From: Desulfobacteraceae bacterium
Lineage (GTDB): Bacteria; Desulfobacterota; DSM-4660; Desulfatiglandales; Desulfatiglandaceae
Assembly: GCA_030589225.1 (NCBI GenBank)
Contig: JAUUWD010000024.1
Span: 1 to 10,483, forward strand
Reading direction: 5' to 3'
Length of the DNA stretch: 10,483 nt
The first letter of the stretch is position 1, and each line of letters begins with the position of its first letter. The position numbers and the translations under genes are program-made. The notes below the pieces were generated by a model, which saw nothing but the letters and a program-made list of their open reading frames with translations, searched no databases and was not told where the DNA came from. This document shows, piece by piece, positions 1 through 8,171 of the stretch.

Positions 1-3000
1 CTCTGCAGGAGAAAGAGTTCCAACACGGACTCTCAACTTGTTTGGAGACAAAAAACGAAACCTCTGAGGTTCATTATTCACCAGCTCCACCAGCCTTTTG
101 GGTTCCCTCTTACGATCCGGCGAAATGGTTACTGCAAGCCAATCACTTCCCACATCCAGCCTACTGATGCCGGTATTTTTTAAAAGCAGCCGCAAAGACA
201 TTAAAGAAAGAAGATTACGCACCTCCTGTGGTGGAGGGCCGAAACGATCACGAATTTCTTCGGACATGGTTTCCAGTTCAGTTTTTTGGCTAAGATTTGA
301 CAACCTGCGATATAAATTGAGCCTCACGTCTGTGTCCATCACATAATCTCCCGGCAAGTAAGCGGGCATATCCACATTGATTTCCGGGTTAATATCTTCC
401 TGCCATTCATCGCCTTTGAGTTCAGCGGTGGCGCGCTCAATTAATTTTAAATAGAGTTCATAACCGACTGCTGAGATATGCCCTGCCTGCGCAAAACCCA
501 GGACATTGCCACCGCCCCTGATCTTCAGGTCATGCATGGCAAGGTGAAGCCCCGCACCGAGGTGGGAAAAGTCCATAAGGGCCTTCAACCGTTTTTCTGC
601 ATCTCTCGTCAGGACAGAGCCCCTTGAGATTAGTAAATAGGCATAGGCCTTTTCTTTGGATCTTCCGACCCTGCCCCTTAATTGATATATCTGGGCCAAA
701 CCGAGACGGTCAACCTCATTGATGAGAATGGTATTGGCCGATGGAATATCAAGGCCTGATTCTATGATGGTCGTGCACACCAGCACATCTATCTCCTTAT
801 TGATAAAGCGCATCATGGTGCTTTCCAGTTCTCTTGCCGTCATCTGGCCATGGCCAATGGCAACGCGGGCTTCAGGAATAAGCTTACTTAACCGGTCTGC
901 CATGTAATCAATGGTCTGCACTTTATTGTGGACAAAAAAAACCTGCCCTTTTCTTTCCAATTCAAAGCGCAAGCTACGGGCAATGAGTGCTTCATCATAT
1001 GGGGAAAGATATGTCTCGATGGCAAGCCTGTCTTCAGGAGGCGTTTCAATAATGCTCAGGTCTCGAACACCCATCATGGACATCTGGAAAGTCCTCGGGA
1101 TAGGAGTTGCAGTTAAGGCCAAGACATCCACCATGGCCCGATACTTTTTCAACGCCTCTTTTTGCTTCACACCAAATCGCTGCTCTTCGTCAATGATAAG
1201 GAGCCCCAGGGACCTGAATTTGACATCTTTTTGAAATATCCGGTGGGTTCCAATCAAAATGTCAATCGCTCCGATTCCGAGATTTTTCAAGATCTCGGAC
1301 TGCTGCGCCCTGGTCTTGAACCTACTAAGGAGTCCAACACGGATTGAGTAAGGATCCATCCTTTTCTTGAACGTCCCGTAGTGCTGCTCCGCCAGGACCG
1401 TGGTCGGGACAAGAACGGCAACCTGCTTTGCATCCGATACTGCTTTGAATGCAGCCCGTATAGCTACCTCGGTTTTTCCAAACCCAACATCCCCGCATAT
1501 CAGACGATCCATGGGCTGCTCAGCCACCATATCCTCCAGTACATCTTCAATGGCCTTTATCTGATCGTTTGTTTCCTCATGCTCAAAGGTAGCTTCGAAT
1601 TCACGGTAATGATGGTCCGGCAAAGAAAAGGCGTACCCTTTTCTGTATTTTCTCAAGGCGTACAGGTCTATGAGCTGTTTTGCGATCCTTTTGACGGATT
1701 TCTTTGCCTTTTGTTTGGCAATACTCCAGGAATGGCCCCCCAGACGGTCCAGTTTTGGATGTGCTTGATCCGCTCCAGCATATTTTTGCAATATGTTTAT
1801 GCGATCAGCCGGTATGTAAAGCCTGTCATTGTGGGCATATTCGATCAGCACGTAATCGTTGACCCTATACTCTATTTCCATGTTTGAAAGACCGCCGTAG
1901 CGACCTATGCCGTGTTCCTCATGAACAACATAATCCCCGGCCTTGAGCTGGCTAAAACTTGACCAGTTCAATGCATTTTCGCGTGCTTTTCGTTTGCGTA
2001 TGGACCGGCCCTTCTTTGACCCAAAGATTTCATCTTCGCTGACCACATAAAGGCCCATGTCCGGCCAGGTGAAACCCTTTGAAAGTCGACCCAGGCAGAT
2101 GCTTAGCCCGGCCCCATCCGGTATCTCAGCCCAATTTTGTGCCACATGCTCCACTGGCACGTCATAGTTTCCCAGAATTTCTTTTAAGCGATTTGCCTGT
2201 TGTTCTGTTCGGCTCACAAGGACAACCCTGCTGTGGGATTCGAGCCATTTGGATATTTTTTGGGCCAGGGGTGCCATGGAAACCCTGCCTCTACCTGCAA
2301 GCCGAACTTCCAGATCGTCATCAAGCTGGAATTGCCCTTTAACGTGGATTGCCTGCCGCCGGGCTACGCTTTCACCTATATCCAGTTCACTGAATTCAAC
2401 TCGCTGACGATTTTCATAATGTTGAACTATTTCCTGGAAGGGGACCAGAATGTCTTCAATTTCGGGAAAAGGGGCTACTTTCTGGGCTGCTTCTTTGCGA
2501 AATTTCTCCACATCCCCCTGAAACCGCTTTTTCATCTTTTCCCATTTGCTTTCCCCCCTGTGTGAATCAAAAAGGACAATCAGTCCATGTTGAGGAAGAT
2601 AGTTAAATAGCGTATCAAGGCAGGGATAAAAGTGATTGAGCCAGGCCTCCTGCCCGGGAAAGCCCATCCCCCCTTCAAAGCGGTTGGGAAGCCTGCCCAT
2701 GGACCGGGCCCTTTTAATATTTTCCTTGTCCATGATGATTTCATTGGCAGGGAGAAGAATCATTTCTTTTAGATAATTCTGTGACCTTTGACTCAACGGA
2801 TCAAATTGACGGATGGATTCCAGGCGATCTCCCCAAAACTCCAGGCGAATCGGCAACGGATAAAGAGGTGAAAACAGATCGATTACACCACCCCGGACAG
2901 AATAATCCCCCCTTTCTTCCACCAGTGATGTTCGCTGATACCCACCTATTTCGAGTCTTTGGATAAGAAGGTCCCGCTCTACCTCCTCTTCCACCTCCAA

Positions 3001-3429
3001 ATACTCAATAAACCTGACAAGCGCCTCCTTTGGCAAAATCCTGAAAAATATCGCATCAAGGGAGGTAACGACCACCGGATTGCCCTCAGACATGAGAGCA
3101 TACAAGGCTTGAAGACGCCGGGTCGACACTTCTCTATGAGGGCTGAGTCCTGTAAGAGGCGTCACGTCGTATGGAGGAAAGTCCAGGAGCCGCATACTTC
3201 CAGCCGTATCTTCTATGTCCGGGGTTGACATAAAAAACTGGAGTTCTTTATTTAACCTTTCTGCCTCTTTTCGGTCGGGAAGGATAACTAAGGAGGGCGC
3301 TTTGATATCCGCCAGGAATTGGGCAAAATAATAGGACTGTGCGGAGCCGGAAAGGCCTGTCACCCTTACTGCGCTCACGCCCTCTTCTATCCAGTTTTTG
3401 AGTCTGGGAAGATTATCAGGTTCTTTCAT
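1..3429 (-). CDS. mfd: Transcription-repair coupling factor Mfd (3' end cut by window edge)
   Basis: Mfd is a DNA translocase that removes RNA polymerase stalled at lesions and recruits UvrA for nucleotide excision repair. One uninterrupted frame of 1143 codons runs from the ATG at 3429 to base 1. E. coli Mfd has about 1148 residues, so only a short C-terminal tail is missing. The order is normal: UvrB-like N-terminal region (about 1-340), RNA-polymerase-interaction domain (about 490-560, with VVHEEHGIGRYG), then the RecG-like motor. Visible motor motifs are Walker A GDVGFGKT (646-653), DEEQRFG (747-753), TATPIPRT (773-780) and QLRGRVGRS near 920. The TRCF C-terminal domain follows. It is the third gene of the coaX-ldcA-mfd run, 57 nt after ldcA. 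The chosen ATG has no Shine-Dalgarno of its own. The strong one upstream serves an out-of-frame ATG at 3463, and no in-frame ATG, GTG or TTG lies between the ldcA stop and 3429. Family identity is certain; the initiation mechanism is not. Confidence 0.97.
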   Translation of the reverse strand, partial: MKEPDNLPRLKNWIEEGVSAVRVTGLSGSAQSYYFAQFLADIKAPSLVILPDRKEAERLNKELQFFMSTPDIEDTAGSMRLLDFPPYDVTPLTGLSPHREVSTRRLQALYALMSEGNPVVVTSLDAIFFRILPKEALVRFIEYLEVEEEVERDLLIQRLEIGGYQRTSLVEERGDYSVRGGVIDLFSPLYPLPIRLEFWGDRLESIRQFDPLSQRSQNYLKEMILLPANEIIMDKENIKRARSMGRLPNRFEGGMGFPGQEAWLNHFYPCLDTLFNYLPQHGLIVLFDSHRGESKWEKMKKRFQGDVEKFRKEAAQKVAPFPEIEDILVPFQEIVQHYENRQRVEFSELDIGESVARRQAIHVKGQFQLDDDLEVRLAGRGRVSMAPLAQKISKWLESHSRVVLVSRTEQQANRLKEILGNYDVPVEHVAQNWAEIPDGAGLSICLGRLSKGFTWPDMGLYVVSEDEIFGSKKGRSIRKRKARENALNWSSFSQLKAGDYVVHEEHGIGRYGGLSNMEIEYRVNDYVLIEYAHNDRLYIPADRINILQKYAGADQAHPKLDRLGGHSWSIAKQKAKKSVKRIAKQLIDLYALRKYRKGYAFSLPDHHYREFEATFEHEETNDQIKAIEDVLEDMVAEQPMDRLICGDVGFGKTEVAIRAAFKAVSDAKQVAVLVPTTVLAEQHYGTFKKRMDPYSIRVGLLSRFKTRAQQSEILKNLGIGAIDILIGTHRIFQKDVKFRSLGLLIIDEEQRFGVKQKEALKKYRAMVDVLALTATPIPRTFQMSMMGVRDLSIIETPPEDRLAIETYLSPYDEALIARSLRFELERKGQVFFVHNKVQTIDYMADRLSKLIPEARVAIGHGQMTARELESTMMRFINKEIDVLVCTTIIESGLDIPSANTILINEVDRLGLAQIYQLRGRVGRSKEKAYAYLLISRGSVLTRDAEKRLKALMDFSHLGAGLHLAMHDLKIRGGGNVLGFAQAGHISAVGYELYLKLIERATAELKGDEWQEDINPEINVDMPAYLPGDYVMDTDVRLNLYRRLSNLSQKTELETMSEEIRDRFGPPPQEVRNLLSLMSLRLLLKNTGISRLDVGSDWLAVTISPDRKREPKRLVELVNNEPQRFRFLSPNKLRVRVGTLSPAE

Positions 3430-3481
3430 GATGAATTCGGAATTCGGAATTCGGATAAAGCATGCGTCAATTCCTCCTTCC
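3416..3481 (-). promoter_or_regulatory. mfd leader: strong Shine-Dalgarno driving an overlapping out-of-frame mini-ORF
   Basis: On the minus strand GGAAGGAGG (3481-3473) is followed after 9 nt by ATG at 3463. That ATG opens a 15-codon frame (MLYPNSEFRIHHERT, stop TGA at 3418-3416) that overlaps the first codons of mfd in another frame. The mfd ATG at 3429 is 43 nt from this Shine-Dalgarno and has none of its own. Either mfd is translated by termination-reinitiation from the mini-ORF, or the 7-bp repeat in between has shifted the frame. The sequence facts are direct; the regulatory meaning is inference. Confidence 0.6.
3433..3453. repeat. Three perfect tandem copies of the heptamer GAATTCG
   Basis: Three exact 7-bp units (3433-3439, 3440-3446, 3447-3453) plus a partial GA lie between the mfd start codon and the well-placed upstream ATG. 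The unit length is not a multiple of three, so each gain or loss changes the frame relation of the two start codons. With two copies the distance becomes 27 nt and the upstream ATG reads into mfd. Confidence 0.9.
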
Positions 3482-3486
3482 GGTTT

Positions 3487-4398
3487 TCACATGACACCCC
3501 CTTCCATAAAGGACAGGGTCATGCGATCGGTATCAAGCTCGGCCTTGAGACCGAGCGGAAGGGCCAGGTTTTTTTGTCCGTGTCCAACGATAAGGCCGGT
3601 TGCAAGAGGGATGTTCAAATCCGATACTATATCCATCAATAACCCGTTAATAGCTGCTGTGTCCCCGCACTCTTCAAATTGGCCGGTAATCAAGCCAGCA
3701 AGGTGCTTTAAATGCCCGGAGAGACCCAGATAAACCAACATCCGGTCTAATCGATAGATGGGCTCCCCTCTTTCTTCAATAAACAGGATACACCCGTCAA
3801 GAGAAGGCAGAAAAGGGGTTCCGACAAGATGACAGATCAGGCTCAAGTTACCCCCAATCAAGGGCCCTTTGGCCCTGCCAGGTATAAGCGCAGCCTTCTC
3901 TGTCATACTCAATTCCAGGGATTTGGCGGAAGACAGAAGCCGAAGCAGGCTGTCCCAGTTTCTGCCGCTGTTGTAGGAGAGGTCCCGGACCATCGGGCCA
4001 TGAAAGGTGATCAGGCCGGTCTTTTCATAAATTGCCATAAAAAGTGCTGTGATGTCGCTGTACCCCACAATGATCTTCGGGTTTTCCTTGATTAGGTCAT
4101 AGTGGATCTTATCAAGGAGCCTCAGGCTCCCGTAACCACCTCTGGCACAAAAAATGGCCTTTACCTCCGGGTCCAGGAACATATCATGGAGGTCTTTGAG
4201 GCGAACTTCATCGTCCCCTGCCAGGTAACCTATATTGTTGTACACATGAGGTGCGAGATAAACCTTAAAGCCTGAAGACTTCAGCATTCTCAGACCGGGC
4301 TGAAGATCCGACTCACTGACAGGGCCTGCAGGAGATATGACACCGATCCGGTCCCCCTGCCTGAGTCTTGGCGGTTTTATGACATATTTACGTAACAT
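3487..4398 (-). CDS. ldcA: LD-carboxypeptidase (murein tetrapeptide carboxypeptidase, S66 family)
   Basis: This cytoplasmic serine peptidase removes the terminal D-Ala from recycled murein tetrapeptides. The 303-residue length is typical. IKPPRLRQGDRIGVISPAGP (7-26) is the usual N-terminal strand. CARGGYGSLRLLD (84-96) precedes the nucleophile elbow GYSD with Ser114. Glu208 (in FIEERGE, 207-212) and His273 (in VGHGQKNLALPLG) complete the Ser-Glu-His triad known from Pseudomonas LdcA. The gene lies between coaX and mfd and is probably co-transcribed. There is no Shine-Dalgarno at normal distance from the ATG. The start codon and codons 2-3 lie inside a repeat shared with the element at 8249-8487, so the first six residues (MLRKYV) are probably not ancestral. 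No better in-frame start is visible. Confidence 0.95.
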   Translation of the reverse strand: MLRKYVIKPPRLRQGDRIGVISPAGPVSESDLQPGLRMLKSSGFKVYLAPHVYNNIGYLAGDDEVRLKDLHDMFLDPEVKAIFCARGGYGSLRLLDKIHYDLIKENPKIIVGYSDITALFMAIYEKTGLITFHGPMVRDLSYNSGRNWDSLLRLLSSAKSLELSMTEKAALIPGRAKGPLIGGNLSLICHLVGTPFLPSLDGCILFIEERGEPIYRLDRMLVYLGLSGHLKHLAGLITGQFEECGDTAAINGLLMDIVSDLNIPLATGLIVGHGQKNLALPLGLKAELDTDRMTLSFMEGGVM

Positions 4399-4434
4399 TT
4401 CAAAAAGTTCGGGTATAATCTCATTTCCTGGGGG
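4392..4434. repeat. Solo terminal repeat of the MITE-like element, covering the ldcA start
   Basis: Bases 4400-4434 match 8257-8291 at 33 of 35 positions, in the same orientation. Weaker similarity continues outward to GTAA at 4392. This fills almost the whole coaX-ldcA gap (4399-4436) and includes the ldcA ATG and codons 2-3. No partner inverted end is visible nearby, so it looks like a solo end or a decayed copy. Confidence 0.8.
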
Positions 4435-4436
4435 TA

Positions 4437-5204
4437 CTATTGATTCTTGTTAAAAATAATCATCAACCCATCGAGGGTTAAAAACTCTTCAACATGGTCG
4501 ATTGTTTTGGAGACATCACAGATAAGCGGTGCAAGCCCACCGGTGGCTACCACTGTCAGGTCCTGCCCGACCTCTTCCTTCATTCTGTTGACGATACCGT
4601 CTACAAGGCCGGCATACCCGTATACAATACCAACGTTCATGCTGCTGATTGTATTCTTTCCTATTACGTTTTTTGGCAGTGCAAATATCTCAACTCTCGG
4701 AAGCTTAGATGCCTTTTGAAAGAGCGCTTCGCAGGAGATAATAACGCCAGGTGCAATTGCCCCACCCATATAGGCACCTTCCTGGGAAATGTAATCAAAA
4801 GTAGTTGCTGTGCCGAAATCCACAGCTATCAGGGCTGTATGGTATTTTTCATATGCACCCACCGCGTTGACAATGCGATCTGCACCCACTTCTTTAGGAT
4901 TATCGATGTGGATAGGCATTCCCGTGTTCAGGTCGTGGCCCACAACCATGGGATCGATTTTAAAATATAGCCGGGAAAATTCCTCAAAGGTGTTCAGCAA
5001 AGGCGGCACAACACAGGAAATAATTATGTCCTTGATATCCTCCAATCTTGCACCGGCAGATTGGAAAAGGTTTGTCACAAGGATGCCAAGCTCATCCGGC
5101 GTAACTTCCTTTTCTGTCCTGATCCTCCAGTGGTAAAGAATTCGATTCATCTCAGTCACACCCAGGACAATATTCGTATTACCTATATCAATACAAAAGA
5201 GCAT
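4437..5204 (-). CDS. coaX: Type III pantothenate kinase
   Basis: CoaX phosphorylates pantothenate, the first committed step of coenzyme A synthesis, and belongs to the ASKHA fold. The 255-residue product has the family signatures in order: DIGNTN phosphate loop (6-11), GADR (107-110, catalytic Asp109), DFGTATTFD (129-137) and GGAIAPG (147-153), with ATGGL (220-224) near the C-terminus. The start is the ATG at 5204, because a GAGAGG Shine-Dalgarno (5215-5210) lies 5 nt before it and the protein then begins at the conserved nucleotide-binding strand. A TTG at 5219 would add five residues but overlaps that Shine-Dalgarno. The gene is 172 nt downstream of folP across repeat-rich DNA and is followed by ldcA after 38 nt, so it may head its own coaX-ldcA-mfd unit. 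Confidence 0.96.
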   Translation of the reverse strand: MLFCIDIGNTNIVLGVTEMNRILYHWRIRTEKEVTPDELGILVTNLFQSAGARLEDIKDIIISCVVPPLLNTFEEFSRLYFKIDPMVVGHDLNTGMPIHIDNPKEVGADRIVNAVGAYEKYHTALIAVDFGTATTFDYISQEGAYMGGAIAPGVIISCEALFQKASKLPRVEIFALPKNVIGKNTISSMNVGIVYGYAGLVDGIVNRMKEEVGQDLTVVATGGLAPLICDVSKTIDHVEEFLTLDGLMIIFNKNQ

Positions 5205-5226
5205 ATCTACCTCTCTCAAGTTGGCC

Positions 5227-5257
5227 CGCTTCGCTCATCCCCGCTGAAACAGCGGGA
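5227..5257. repeat. REP-like hairpin, copy A
   Basis: CGCTTCGCTCATCCC (5227-5241) leads into a perfect 7-bp stem CCCGCTG/CAGCGGG (5240-5246 with 5250-5256, AAA loop). The lead matches 8680-8694 at 13 of 15 positions, and both copies end in a GGGA-type hairpin. No T-run follows on the minus strand, so it does not look like an intrinsic terminator for folP. Confidence 0.65.
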
Positions 5258-5274
5258 GAATAATGGGAGATATT

Positions 5275-5302
5275 GCATAGGGCAAAGAGCATAAGGCAAC
5301 GC
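5275..5302. repeat. Degenerate heptamer array, GCANANN type
   Basis: Four consecutive 7-mers, GCATAGG, GCAAAGA, GCATAAG and GCAACGC, keep an exact 7-nt period. The first and second 14-mers agree at about 11 of 14 positions. Confidence 0.55.
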
Positions 5303-5351
5303 GAAAAAACTGCATGCGCTATGCACGTTACAGGTTAAGATCTTTTAAACC

Positions 5352-5372
5352 CGCAACACGTAACTCGCAACC
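5352..5372. repeat. Heptamer array, CGYAACN type
   Basis: Three consecutive units read CGCAACA, CGTAACT and CGCAACC. They sit between two 9-bp direct repeats TTAAACCCG. The same unit type recurs twice at 8661-8674. Confidence 0.6.
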
Positions 5373-5376
5373 CCTA

Positions 5377-6222
5377 TTAAACCCGTCCCCTCCTTATGGC
5401 TTCTATCATCCTGACTGTCTCCACAGCCTTTCTCACATTATGCACCCTTACTATGTGAGCACCATTTATCACCCCATAAGCTATAGTGGCCATGGTGCCT
5501 GTATCCCTCTCGCAGGCTTCCTTTCCCAGGATATGGCCTATGAATGCCTTATTTGATGTTCCCAATAAAACGGGCCGTTCAAGGGCCTCAAATCGGGATA
5601 ACTCTTTGATGATCTTGAGGTTGTGATCAAATGTCTTTCCAAACCCGATCCCAGGGTCCACAATAATCAAATCTCTTTTGATTCCGGCGCTTACAGACCG
5701 CTCTATTGCATCCTCAAGAAAATCGAAAATCTCTGGGATAAGATCCCCGTAGGTGGGGTTTTCCTGCATGTCTTCAGGCATGCCCTTCATGTGCATGAGG
5801 ATCACAGGAACCCCTGCCTCAGCGGCAATTGAAGCCATATCAGGATCAAATCTCAATGCACTGATATCATTGATCATCGATGCCCCGGCCTTCAAGGCCT
5901 CCTGCGCCACCTCACCCCTACAGGTATCTATACTGATGGGAATGGCAAGCTTTTTCTTGAGGCCCTCTATAACTGGGACTACTCGATCCAGTTCTTCGCT
6001 AACGGTGATCTTTCGGGAATAAGGTCTTGTTGATTCGCCACCCACATCGATAATGTCGGCCCCCTCCCGGGCCATTGTGATACCACGCTCGACAGCCTTA
6101 TTTGACTCAAGGTATTGGCCCCCGTCTGAAAAGGAATCCGGGGTAACATTCAGGGTGCCCATGACACAGGTTTTCAGATCCAGGTCCAGAACATTATCCG
6201 ACCAGTTCAGTATGAATCCCAT
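5377..6222 (-). CDS. folP: Dihydropteroate synthase
   Basis: FolP joins p-aminobenzoate to dihydropterin pyrophosphate in folate synthesis. The 281-residue TIM-barrel protein shows GTLNVTPDSFSDGG (22-35), GADIIDVGGESTRP (54-67), SIDT (97-100), NDIS (118-121), DPGIGFGKT (189-197) and the C-terminal RVHNVRKAV (259-267). Two usually conserved spots differ. The loop normally written SRKS reads SNKA (223-226), keeping the lysine but losing the arginine and second serine. The RVHDV motif reads RVHNV. The gene starts 3 nt after the ftsH stop with only a weak AAGGA, so it is probably translationally coupled to ftsH. An ftsH-folP pair is common in deltaproteobacteria. Identity is firm. Confidence 0.97.
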   Translation of the reverse strand: MGFILNWSDNVLDLDLKTCVMGTLNVTPDSFSDGGQYLESNKAVERGITMAREGADIIDVGGESTRPYSRKITVSEELDRVVPVIEGLKKKLAIPISIDTCRGEVAQEALKAGASMINDISALRFDPDMASIAAEAGVPVILMHMKGMPEDMQENPTYGDLIPEIFDFLEDAIERSVSAGIKRDLIIVDPGIGFGKTFDHNLKIIKELSRFEALERPVLLGTSNKAFIGHILGKEACERDTGTMATIAYGVINGAHIVRVHNVRKAVETVRMIEAIRRGRV

Positions 6223-6225
6223 TTT

Positions 6226-8037
6226 TCATTTTTCCTTTTTTTCCAGTGCAGGTTCCTCCTTAATGTCCATTATTTCGTCAATGGCCTTACGGTCCAGCGT
6301 CTCCTTCTCAAGGAGGGCCTCGGCCATTGTGTGCAACGTATCTACGTTATCCTTTATGAGTTTGCTGGCTTTCTCGTAAGCACTATTGACAATATTTCTT
6401 ACTTCGTCATCAATTTTCTGCGCTGTTAACTCGCTATAGTCCCTGTGCTGAGAGATCTCCCTGCCCAAAAAAATCTGTTCCTCGCCCTTGCCAAAAGCAA
6501 GGGGGCCCAGATCCTCATTCATACCGTAATCGCAGACCATTTTGCGGGCAAGGTCCGATGCCTTCTCAATATCGTTTCCTGCGCCAGTTGTTTGCATGTT
6601 GAGCACAATCTCCTCAGCGGCCCTGCCACCCATTAAAATCGCAATATTATTAAGCAGATAATCTTTTGGATAGGTATGCTTTTCATCCTCTGGAAGCTGC
6701 TGGGTAAGTCCCAGGGCACGGCCGCGTGGAATAATGGTCACCTTGTGAATAGGATCCGTGTTGGGAAGAAGTTTTGCCACCAATGTATGCCCCGATTCAT
6801 GATACGCGGTGATCTTCTTTTCCTCGTCACTGATAATCATGCTCTTGCGTTCAGCGCCCATGAGCACCTTGTCCTTGGCATCTTCAAAGTCGACCATGTC
6901 CACACTGTCTTTACCGCGTCTTGCCGCCATAAGGGCTGCTTCATTAATCATATTCTCAATGTCAGCCCCGGTAAAGCCGGGGGTCCCTCTGGCAAGAATA
7001 GTAGCATCCACGTCCTTGGAAACCACCTTCTTCTTAAGATGAACCTTCACGATACCCTCTCTCCCCTTGAGATCCGGGATCGGCACCACCACCTGGCGAT
7101 CGAATCGGCCAGGTCTCAGAAGCGCCGGATCAAGCACATCCGGTCTATTGGTCGCAGATATCAGTATAACGCCTTCGTTGGACTCGAACCCGTCCATCTC
7201 CACGAGGAGTTGGTTTAGTGTCTGTTCCCGTTCATCATGACCTCCGCCCAGGCCTGCGCCTCTGTGTCGTCCAACTGCATCTATTTCATCAATGAATATG
7301 ATGCAGGGCGCATTTTTTTTACCCTGCACAAACAGGTCCCTTACCCTTGAGGCCCCCACTCCCACAAACATCTCCACAAATTCCGATCCGCTTATACTGA
7401 AAAATGGAACGTCAGCCTCCCCTGCTATGGCCCTCGCCAGAAGCGTTTTGCCCGTACCAGGGGATCCCACAAGGAGAACACCTTTAGGGATCCTCCCTCC
7501 AAGGCGTGTGAACTTCTTGGGATCACGAAGGAATTCAACAATTTCCTCCAGTTCCTCCTTGGCCTCCTCAATACCTGCCACATCCTCAAAAGTGACTTTC
7601 TCCTGAGAATCGGTCATAAGCTTGGCCCGGCTTTTTCCGAAGGACATTGCCTTCCCTCCCCCGGCCTGCATTTGACGCATGAAGAATATCCATACGCCGA
7701 TTAGCAACAACATGGGAACCCAGGAAAGAAGTACTTGAAACCATGAGGAATCTTCCTGGGGTTTCACGGATATTTTAACCCCTTTGCTCCGCAGCAGTCC
7801 AATCATTTCAGGATCTTTTGGGGCGTAAGTTTTAAAAGGCCCCTGAGCAGACATGCCTGATATGTTGTCGCCCTGAATAGTGACGGTGCTAACACTTCCA
7901 CTCTCCACCATGCTTAGAAAATCGCTGTAACCGACAGCTGCGCTGCTCCTGTCTGGCTGCTTGAAAATCTGAAACAGCATGACCATCATAAGACTGATGA
8001 CCAGCCAGAGAGCAAGGTTTTTGTAAAATGGGTTCAA
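6226..8037 (-). CDS. ftsH: ATP-dependent zinc metalloprotease FtsH (TTG start)
   Basis: FtsH is a membrane-anchored AAA+ protease that degrades damaged membrane proteins and short-lived regulators. From the TTG at 8037 the product has 603 residues: transmembrane segment 1 (about 7-25), periplasmic domain, transmembrane segment 2 (about 102-120), Walker A GSPGTGKT (191-198), pore loop FVGVGA (224-229), Walker B IIFIDEID (246-253), second region of homology [19 protein letters not shown] (296-314), zinc site HESGH (413-417) and the third zinc ligand Asp489. The TTG was chosen because GGAGGT (8052-8047) lies 9 nt upstream and the protein then begins [12 protein letters not shown], directly before the first membrane helix, as in the family. 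The frame stays open upstream to ATG codons at 8133 and 8175. The 8133 ATG has GAGGT 5 nt before it and would add 32 residues rich in Trp and Asn. The Walker A Ser192 is more often Pro. folP follows after 3 nt. Confidence 0.97.
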   Translation of the reverse strand: MNPFYKNLALWLVISLMMVMLFQIFKQPDRSSAAVGYSDFLSMVESGSVSTVTIQGDNISGMSAQGPFKTYAPKDPEMIGLLRSKGVKISVKPQEDSSWFQVLLSWVPMLLLIGVWIFFMRQMQAGGGKAMSFGKSRAKLMTDSQEKVTFEDVAGIEEAKEELEEIVEFLRDPKKFTRLGGRIPKGVLLVGSPGTGKTLLARAIAGEADVPFFSISGSEFVEMFVGVGASRVRDLFVQGKKNAPCIIFIDEIDAVGRHRGAGLGGGHDEREQTLNQLLVEMDGFESNEGVILISATNRPDVLDPALLRPGRFDRQVVVPIPDLKGREGIVKVHLKKKVVSKDVDATILARGTPGFTGADIENMINEAALMAARRGKDSVDMVDFEDAKDKVLMGAERKSMIISDEEKKITAYHESGHTLVAKLLPNTDPIHKVTIIPRGRALGLTQQLPEDEKHTYPKDYLLNNIAILMGGRAAEEIVLNMQTTGAGNDIEKASDLARKMVCDYGMNEDLGPLAFGKGEEQIFLGREISQHRDYSELTAQKIDDEVRNIVNSAYEKASKLIKDNVDTLHTMAEALLEKETLDRKAIDEIMDIKEEPALEKKEK

Positions 8038-8052
8038 TTTAGGATTACCTCC
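8035..8052 (-). promoter_or_regulatory. Shine-Dalgarno and TTG that decide the ftsH start
   Basis: GGAGGT at 8052-8047 is spaced 9 nt from TTG at 8037-8035. This matches the expected N-terminus of FtsH better than the upstream in-frame ATGs at 8133 and 8175. Confidence 0.75.
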
Positions 8053-8171
8053 ATACAACAAATTAATATTATTATTTAATTTAAACTGCCAGGGGCTAAA
8101 GCACCACCACAGGGGCCGTCCTCCCTGGCGCATTTTTACCTCACCACAAGACAAGCTTTTCTGCTTGATAT
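8038..8171 (-). other. ftsH leader with an in-frame upstream start and a stem
   Basis: About 134 nt separate the inferred transcription start from the TTG. The frame is open throughout. ATG 8133 (after GAGGT) would read [16 protein letters not shown] and then an Asn-rich stretch before joining FtsH. GCCAGGG (8088-8094) and CCCTGGC (8123-8129) can pair as a 7-bp stem with a 28-nt loop. An AT-rich stretch follows at 8054-8086. Whether this is an untranslated structured leader or an N-terminal extension cannot be decided here. Confidence 0.45.

Larger units (their letters stand above)
5205..5376. other. Repeat-rich folP-coaX spacer without a gene
   Basis: No supportable gene lies here. It contains, on the plus strand, a REP-like hairpin (5227-5257), a degenerate heptamer array (5275-5302) and a second heptamer array (5352-5372) bracketed by two copies of TTAAACCCG (5345-5353 and 5377-5385). 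The second copy contains the folP stop codon. No convincing promoter for coaX was identified. Confidence 0.7.

Noticed and set aside
1381..1887. 168-residue plus-strand frame, and other long plus-strand frames opposite mfd, folP and ftsH
   Set aside because: They lie antisense to strongly conserved genes, show no domain, and are explained as shadow frames.
5205..5219. TTG at 5219 as the coaX start
   Set aside because: It overlaps the Shine-Dalgarno of the ATG at 5204, and the extra five residues precede the conserved first strand.
5240..5256. Hairpin after folP as an intrinsic terminator
   Set aside because: The stem is good, but no T-run follows on the minus strand and the sequence is a dispersed REP-like repeat.
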